From positions 1-38,334 of the forward strand of contig DUVN01000019.1 of the NCBI GenBank assembly GCA_012841015.1: DNA of 38,334 nt, given 5' to 3'. Of this stretch, positions 34,701 to 38,334 are shown piece by piece (position 1 is the stretch's first letter; every line of letters begins with the position of its first letter). The stretch is from Clostridiaceae bacterium. GTDB lineage: Bacteria; Bacillota; Clostridia; Saccharofermentanales; DTU023. Below the pieces are notes generated by a model. That model saw nothing but the letters and a program-made list of their open reading frames with translations. It did not search any database and was not told the DNA's origin. Both the position numbers and the translations under genes were made by a program.

Positions 34701-35587
34701 GCGATAATGTCTTCAGCTGCAACGTGGCCGCTGAGGCGATGTGCGATTGCAAGTTTCTTGTTCAACTTATAGATGCCGACCTTCGCGAGATCGTAGCGGT
34801 TGGGATTGAAGAAACTGTTATGCAGGAGCGCTTCAGCGCCCTCACGTGTGTAAACTTCTCCGGAACGAAGTTTACGGAACATCTCCTGCAGTCCCTCATC
34901 CCTTGTCGTGCAGCCATCTTTTTGCATCGTCAAAAGGAGCGACTCCTCCTCGCCTAAGACATCGATGATCTCCTCATCGGTCCCAATGCCAAGAGCGCGG
35001 AGAAAAATCGTCAGGTGAAATTTCCGCTGGCGATCTACACGAACCCAGAGGAGGCGTTTTGCATCTGATTCAAACTCAATCCAAGCACCACGATTGGGAA
35101 TGACTTGGGCAGTAAAGAGCTCAATGTCGTTCTTATCCAGCGTACTATCGAAATAGGCACCTGGTGAACGGACGAGCTGGCTGATGATGACGCGTTCCGC
35201 TCCGTTGATGATAAAACTTCCCGTGTCTGTCATAATCGGAAATTCACCGACGTAGACATCTGACTCTTTCATCTCGTTCATCTTGCGGTCATTTAGACAG
35301 ACTTTCATATTTAACTTTGCAGCGTAATTGGCATCTCGTTCTTTACACTCTTCGATCGAATACGTCGGATTCTCAATATCAAACTCACAAGCTACAAAAT
35401 TAAGCTCGATATCACCAGAAAAGTCAGTAATGGGCGAAGCTTCCGTCAGGACCTCCATCAGTCCCTCATTAAGAAACCATTGGTAGCTGCTCTTTTGAAT
35501 TTCTAACAAATCAGGTATATCGAGGATTTCGTCAATCTTTGAGTATGACATTCTCTGCACACGTCCGTACTGAACGGGCTTTACCAT
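31796..35587 (-). CDS. rpoB: RNA polymerase beta subunit
   Basis: 1263 residues. The rifampicin-binding region reads [30 protein letters not shown], with Asp, His and Ser at the main resistance positions unchanged. The conserved [17 protein letters not shown] and [15 protein letters not shown] segments are present. The C-terminal 70 or so residues are strongly acidic (Asp/Glu-rich). GAGGTGAA precedes the ATG. The upstream neighbour is the divergent murT gene, so the usual rplJ-rplL genes are not adjacent. I could not assign a confident promoter on this strand. Confidence 0.98.
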   Translation of the reverse strand: MVKPVQYGRVQRMSYSKIDEILDIPDLLEIQKSSYQWFLNEGLMEVLTEASPITDFSGDIELNFVACEFDIENPTYSIEECKERDANYAAKLNMKVCLNDRKMNEMKESDVYVGEFPIMTDTGSFIINGAERVIISQLVRSPGAYFDSTLDKNDIELFTAQVIPNRGAWIEFESDAKRLLWVRVDRQRKFHLTIFLRALGIGTDEEIIDVLGEEESLLLTMQKDGCTTRDEGLQEMFRKLRSGEVYTREGAEALLHNSFFNPNRYDLAKVGIYKLNKKLAIAHRLSGHVAAEDIIADDGEVFVLADEIITREAADAIQQAGINSVDVYPIHRMGDTVTQFDHRLRIVGNDRVDARAFMGRYINSSVLDEIDFDQIGITESVYTPVLREIVEEVLEAPVQGEKLRGLLESRRNELIPRHLTLQDILATISYYIGLEYGVGVRDDIDHLGNRRIRSVGELLQNQMRIGFSRMERVVRERMQTIPGNALPLPKDIVNTRPISAAIKEFFGSSQLSQFMDQPNPLAEMTHKRRLSALGPGGLSRERANFEVRDVHSSHYGRMCPIETPEGPNIGLINSLATYARINRYGFIETPYRIYDKAKGVVTSEVRYFTADEEDHFNIAQANEPLDEEGHFINKKISCRYRDEFLELDPDKVDLMDVSPKQLVSVATSLIPFLGNDDANRALMGSNMQRQAVPLIETEAPIIGTGMEYRAAKDSGVCVVARGDGFVEHVAGDRIVVRGNDDTTDLYQLKKYARSNQGTCINQRPLVKVGDAVQEGDIIADGPSVDNGELALGRNVLIGFMMWEGFNYEDAILLSERLVRDDVYTSIHIAEYECEARDTKLGPEEITREIPNVADDALKDLDEEGVVRIGAEVHAGDILVGKVTPKGETELTPEERLYRAIFGEKVREVRDTSVRVPHGESGVVVDIKIFTRDHDEQLKHGVTKLVRVYVAQKRKISVGDKMAGRHGNKGVVSKILPEEDMPFLPDGTPLDIVLNPLGVPSRMNVGQLLEVHLGAAANKLGWKVATPVFDGADEQDVVDAFIEAGMETDGKTILYDGRTGLPFESRVTVGIMYYMKLLHLVDDKIHARSIGPYSLVTQQPLGGKAQFGGQRFGEMEVWALEAYGAAYTLQEILTVKSDDIWGRTKTYEAIVKGENIPEPGVPEAFKVLIKELQSLCLDVHILSDLHEELPIPESDEDDQADETVTRRTLAALTGVDTLDELFDAEGFTAGLLDQEGGILDDTESDEIDDENPSEAEDAEDEILG

Positions 35588-35646
35588 TGGCGTTCACCTC
35601 ACAAATCGAACCGGCATTTTATGGTAAATGCACCGACAAACCGGCA

Positions 35647-35674
35647 TTGACGATGCTACCCTACGTGATATAAT
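35647..35674 (+). promoter_or_regulatory. murT promoter
   Basis: TTGACG at 35647, a 16-base spacer and a perfect TATAAT at 35669-35674. It implies a leader of about 130 bases before the murT GTG. A short ACCGGCATT direct repeat lies just upstream. Confidence 0.75.
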
Positions 35675-35814
35675 TACCTTGTCAGAAGACTTGGTTGTCC
35701 ATTTCCTACGGTGTGATGGGCACAACGAAACAAGCCTTGCGACACATCAGACGATTTTAGCACGCTTTGGCTTATGAGTCAATAGCTTTTTTATTTTTTA
35801 GGAGAGAAGTTTTT

Positions 35815-37236
35815 GTGAGACACCGACGTTCAATCCGATTTGTCGTGTCCATCTTGTTTGTACGGGCAACGCGAGTCTTTATGAAGCTCTTGCGTCTTAA
35901 GGGGACGCATTTCCCGGGACAGCTTGCTAAGAAGCTATGTCCTGATTTCCTGCACCGCATTGAAAAGCCCGACAAGATCATCGCCGTAACGGGAACGAAT
36001 GGCAAGACAACGGTTGCCAACATGGTCGCCGACTTGGCGAGAACTTTTGGCTTGACATTTGCGCATAACGCGTACGGGAGTAACATTGAAGAGGGAATTA
36101 TCACGACACTTCTCGATGCCACGACATTAACAGGTAAAAAAAAGCTCCCCCTCGCTATTCTCGAAATTGATGAGCGGTTGACACGTATTATTTTTAAGGC
36201 AATTCGGCCAGATTATCTCATCATCACAAATCTCTTTCGCGAATCATATTTGCGAAATGCCCACGGTGAATTTATCTATGATCTACTAGACGAGAGTATC
36301 ACATCGGACACACATGTCATTGTCAATGCTGACGACCTCCTATCTCAAAACCTAGCTGCTGATCGCCCGCACACGGCATTTGGCATTGCGCGCCTTCCCG
36401 GCGAAAAACTTATCACTGAAAGTCTGATACGCGATGTTGTGCTCTGCCCTCGATGCCACGGCCAACTGACAGATCAGTTCATACGATACCATCATATTGG
36501 GCGTTCGCGTTGCGATGCATGTGGTTGGCATTCACTCAATGCTGACTATGAAATCACATCTATCCTTTCGGTCGATTCGGAAAAGGCGCTACCATTTGAC
36601 AAGTTGCAAGATGCCGATTCGCTCGTACTCAATACGAAAGACGGCGAAGAGCTGTATCCGTTCCGAGGTGAAAATATACTTGACCTCTACAATGAGTTGG
36701 CTGCCATCACACTGTTTAGAACGCTTGGTAAATCACGCGACGAAATCGCACAAGCGCTCACCGGCATCATCATTGGGCAATCTCGCAAGGAAATTGTTGA
36801 AGTCGGTGATAAGCGTGTCTACCGCATGCTCGCCAAGGGAAAGAACCCCATTGCCGTCAGTCGCGTGCTGGGAGCTGTCCATCCAATACCCGGCAAGAAG
36901 CAGTTTATCCTGCTCATTGATACGAGCACAGAGACTGTCACGATTGAGGATAACGCCGCTTGGATATTCGATGCTGATCTTGCGCTTTTGAACGCTGATG
37001 ACGTTACACGTGTTGTCGTTGCAGGTAGGCGCTGTGAGGATTTCCGTGTAGCACTCCTTTTGGCGGGAGTTGACAAGGAGAAAATAGTGACGCGGCGAGA
37101 CAAACATGACGCAGCGGACGCCTTACTCTTTGAAGAAGGGTCGGAAACGATCGCTATTCTCTACTCGCTCTATAATGAGCCCGTCTCACGCATCGTCGCC
37201 AAGTGCCTTTATGAACACCTAGAAGCAAGGTGCTAG
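35815..37236 (+). CDS. murT: MurT-type Mur ligase domain protein (lipid II amidation)
   Basis: 473 residues of the Mur ligase fold. The P-loop TGTNGKTT lies early in the protein, there is an internal four-Cys zinc ribbon (CPRC and CDAC) characteristic of MurT, and the C-terminal DUF1727 domain follows. MurT with GatD amidates the D-Glu residue of lipid II to D-iso-Gln at the membrane; MurT activates the carboxylate with ATP. The GTG at 35815 follows AGGAGAGAAG; the ORF could extend to a TTG at 35767 without a ribosome binding site. gatD follows after 151 bases. Confidence 0.93.
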   Translation: MRHRRSIRFVVSILFVRATRVFMKLLRLKGTHFPGQLAKKLCPDFLHRIEKPDKIIAVTGTNGKTTVANMVADLARTFGLTFAHNAYGSNIEEGIITTLLDATTLTGKKKLPLAILEIDERLTRIIFKAIRPDYLIITNLFRESYLRNAHGEFIYDLLDESITSDTHVIVNADDLLSQNLAADRPHTAFGIARLPGEKLITESLIRDVVLCPRCHGQLTDQFIRYHHIGRSRCDACGWHSLNADYEITSILSVDSEKALPFDKLQDADSLVLNTKDGEELYPFRGENILDLYNELAAITLFRTLGKSRDEIAQALTGIIIGQSRKEIVEVGDKRVYRMLAKGKNPIAVSRVLGAVHPIPGKKQFILLIDTSTETVTIEDNAAWIFDADLALLNADDVTRVVVAGRRCEDFRVALLLAGVDKEKIVTRRDKHDAADALLFEEGSETIAILYSLYNEPVSRIVAKCLYEHLEARC

Positions 37237-37387
37237 TAATACAAATCTAAAGATGGAAAGAAAGAGCTTTTCCTCTTCAAAAACTTTAAGACGAGGAGCA
37301 GTGTGTCGTGTCGGTCCGGCCACCTTAATGATAGCCAATGATTCATACCGGGTTGCGCATTGATCGGTGCGAAGGAGTGAAGTAACC

Positions 37388-38089
37388 ATGAAAGTTGAGA
37401 TACTGTACGGAGAAATTGCAAACCTTCTCGGGGAACACGGCACACAGAATCTTCTTGTGCAGGCACTCGGGGAATCTAATATCATCCGAACGCCTTTCCC
37501 GAAACGGCCTGCTTTCTTGAGTGGAGACGTCGATTTTGTCCATATGGGCCCGATGACAGAACGGTCACAAAGGCTAGTTCTTGATCGCTGGCGCGGACTT
37601 GGTGATGATTTTAAGGATGCGATCGATCGCGGTGTCATGTTTCTCTTTACAGGTAACGCGCTCGATCTCGTTGGTCAAACGATTGAATACGAACATAGTG
37701 AAACGATCAAGGCTCTTGGCCTTTTTCCCTTCGACACGCTTTGCAGGCGTTACGAACGCCGCAATGAAGTCGTCTATGGAAATTTTCAGTCGATGGATGT
37801 CATGGGCTTTCGATCGCAATTCACGACACACCGAGGTGATTTGCATGACTACCCCTTTATCAAGTTGACATTTGGAGACGGGACTATTCCTGGCAGCCAG
37901 ATTGAGGGCATCCATAAGAATCGTTTTTTCGCTACCGAGCTTCTCGGACCGTTTCTCATTCTCAACCCGCACTTTACAAAATGGCTTTTATCGCTCATCG
38001 GCTTCAAAGATCAGCTTCCCTTTGAAGACGTACTTGTCGGAGGATACGATATCCGAAAGAGGGATTTTAGCGAGGCATTCTCCATCTAA
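37388..38089 (+). CDS. gatD: GatD-like glutamine amidotransferase homologue, catalytic residues absent
   Basis: 233 residues, placed directly after murT where GatD is expected. It has the CobB/CobQ-type class I amidotransferase outline: VDFVHMGPMTERSQ, the strand and elbow VMFLFTGNALDLVG, and TELLGPFLILNP near the end. The nucleophile-elbow Cys of active GatD is replaced by Thr88 (FTGN instead of a CGG-type elbow), and the His of the usual TYLHGP motif is Leu186 (TELLGP). The only cysteine, Cys119, is elsewhere. It may be an inactive partner of MurT, or use ammonia or a different glutaminase site. The ATG at 37388 follows AAGGAG by ten bases. Assignment rests on gene order and fold motifs. 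Confidence 0.82.
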   Translation: MKVEILYGEIANLLGEHGTQNLLVQALGESNIIRTPFPKRPAFLSGDVDFVHMGPMTERSQRLVLDRWRGLGDDFKDAIDRGVMFLFTGNALDLVGQTIEYEHSETIKALGLFPFDTLCRRYERRNEVVYGNFQSMDVMGFRSQFTTHRGDLHDYPFIKLTFGDGTIPGSQIEGIHKNRFFATELLGPFLILNPHFTKWLLSLIGFKDQLPFEDVLVGGYDIRKRDFSEAFSI

Positions 38090-38308
38090 TTCGGACGGAG
38101 AAATACCTATCAGAGATTAATTAATCGGAGCTGTCTTGAAATAGCCGTTCGTACTCAAGGCTCAAGGCAAAATTTATTGACACGCGCAAACGCAGAGCAA
38201 AGGACGATTAAGTCCGTATAGTGGTGTAAAAGCACGCAATAAAAAGAGCCATTATTCCTCTCATTCAGTTAATATAAAAGTTCAGCAAAACAATGAAGGA
38301 GAAAAACA
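38090..38308 (+). other. Intergenic region after gatD, no gene seen
   Basis: A TTGACA at 38177 has no matching -10 at 16-18 bases. No strong hairpin or repeat was found. It ends with the ribosome binding site of the next gene. Confidence 0.5.
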
Positions 38309-38334
38309 ATGGCTGAAATTCATTTTAAGGTAAG
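38309..38334 (+). CDS. Start of a further gene, cut by the window edge
   Basis: ATG with AAGGAG seven to eight bases upstream. Only MAEIHFKV is visible before the sequence ends, too little to identify the product. Confidence 0.5.

Overview
The window is a chromosomal segment of a low-to-mid GC Gram-positive bacterium, most likely a clostridial-lineage Firmicute. The evidence is the ctsR-mcsA-mcsB-clpC operon with a perfect CtsR operator, MurT/GatD-type peptidoglycan amidation genes, an FMN riboswitch ahead of a RibU-type ECF transporter subunit, and strong purine-rich ribosome binding sites. I cannot name the genus from the sequence. No rRNA, tRNA, CRISPR array, transposase or phage gene was seen.

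Layout. (1) 1-6066, minus strand: hisS, aspS, type I signal peptidase and lepA, with a 62-bp tandem array beginning inside the lepA stop region. (2) 6281-7991, plus strand: an ABC-F ATPase with a strong promoter, a short leader ORF and a hairpin covering its ribosome binding site. (3) 7992-9212: two tandem arrays meet head-on, one made from the ABC-F gene tail and one from the ribU gene tail; then ribU, its terminator and FMN riboswitch. (4) 9326-15693, minus strand: NAD(P)HX repair enzyme, thioredoxin, a 22-codon small ORF, a uridine-kinase-like P-loop protein, a TPM-domain protein, LemA, a small membrane protein and an MscS channel. (5) 15810-21026, minus strand: clpC, mcsB, mcsA and ctsR, the arginine-phosphorylation/Clp proteolysis stress operon under CtsR control. 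(6) 21352-27920, plus strand: an accessory island of five paralogous secreted proteins (signal peptide, N-terminal module, InlB-type B repeat, Thr-rich stalk, C-terminal membrane anchor), set among several tandem repeats and duplicated structured leaders. (7) 27983-35587, minus strand: rpoC and rpoB as an isolated pair. (8) 35647 to the end, plus strand: murT, a gatD homologue that lacks the expected catalytic Cys and His, and the first codons of another gene.

The most unusual signals are: tandem arrays that copy the 3' end of the adjacent gene across its stop codon, at three genes within 9 kb; the five-member surface protein family with non-LPXTG anchors and duplicated leader RNAs; the 82-bp repeat array inside that island; the leader-peptide/RBS-hairpin arrangement ahead of the ABC-F gene; and the apparently inactive GatD glutaminase.
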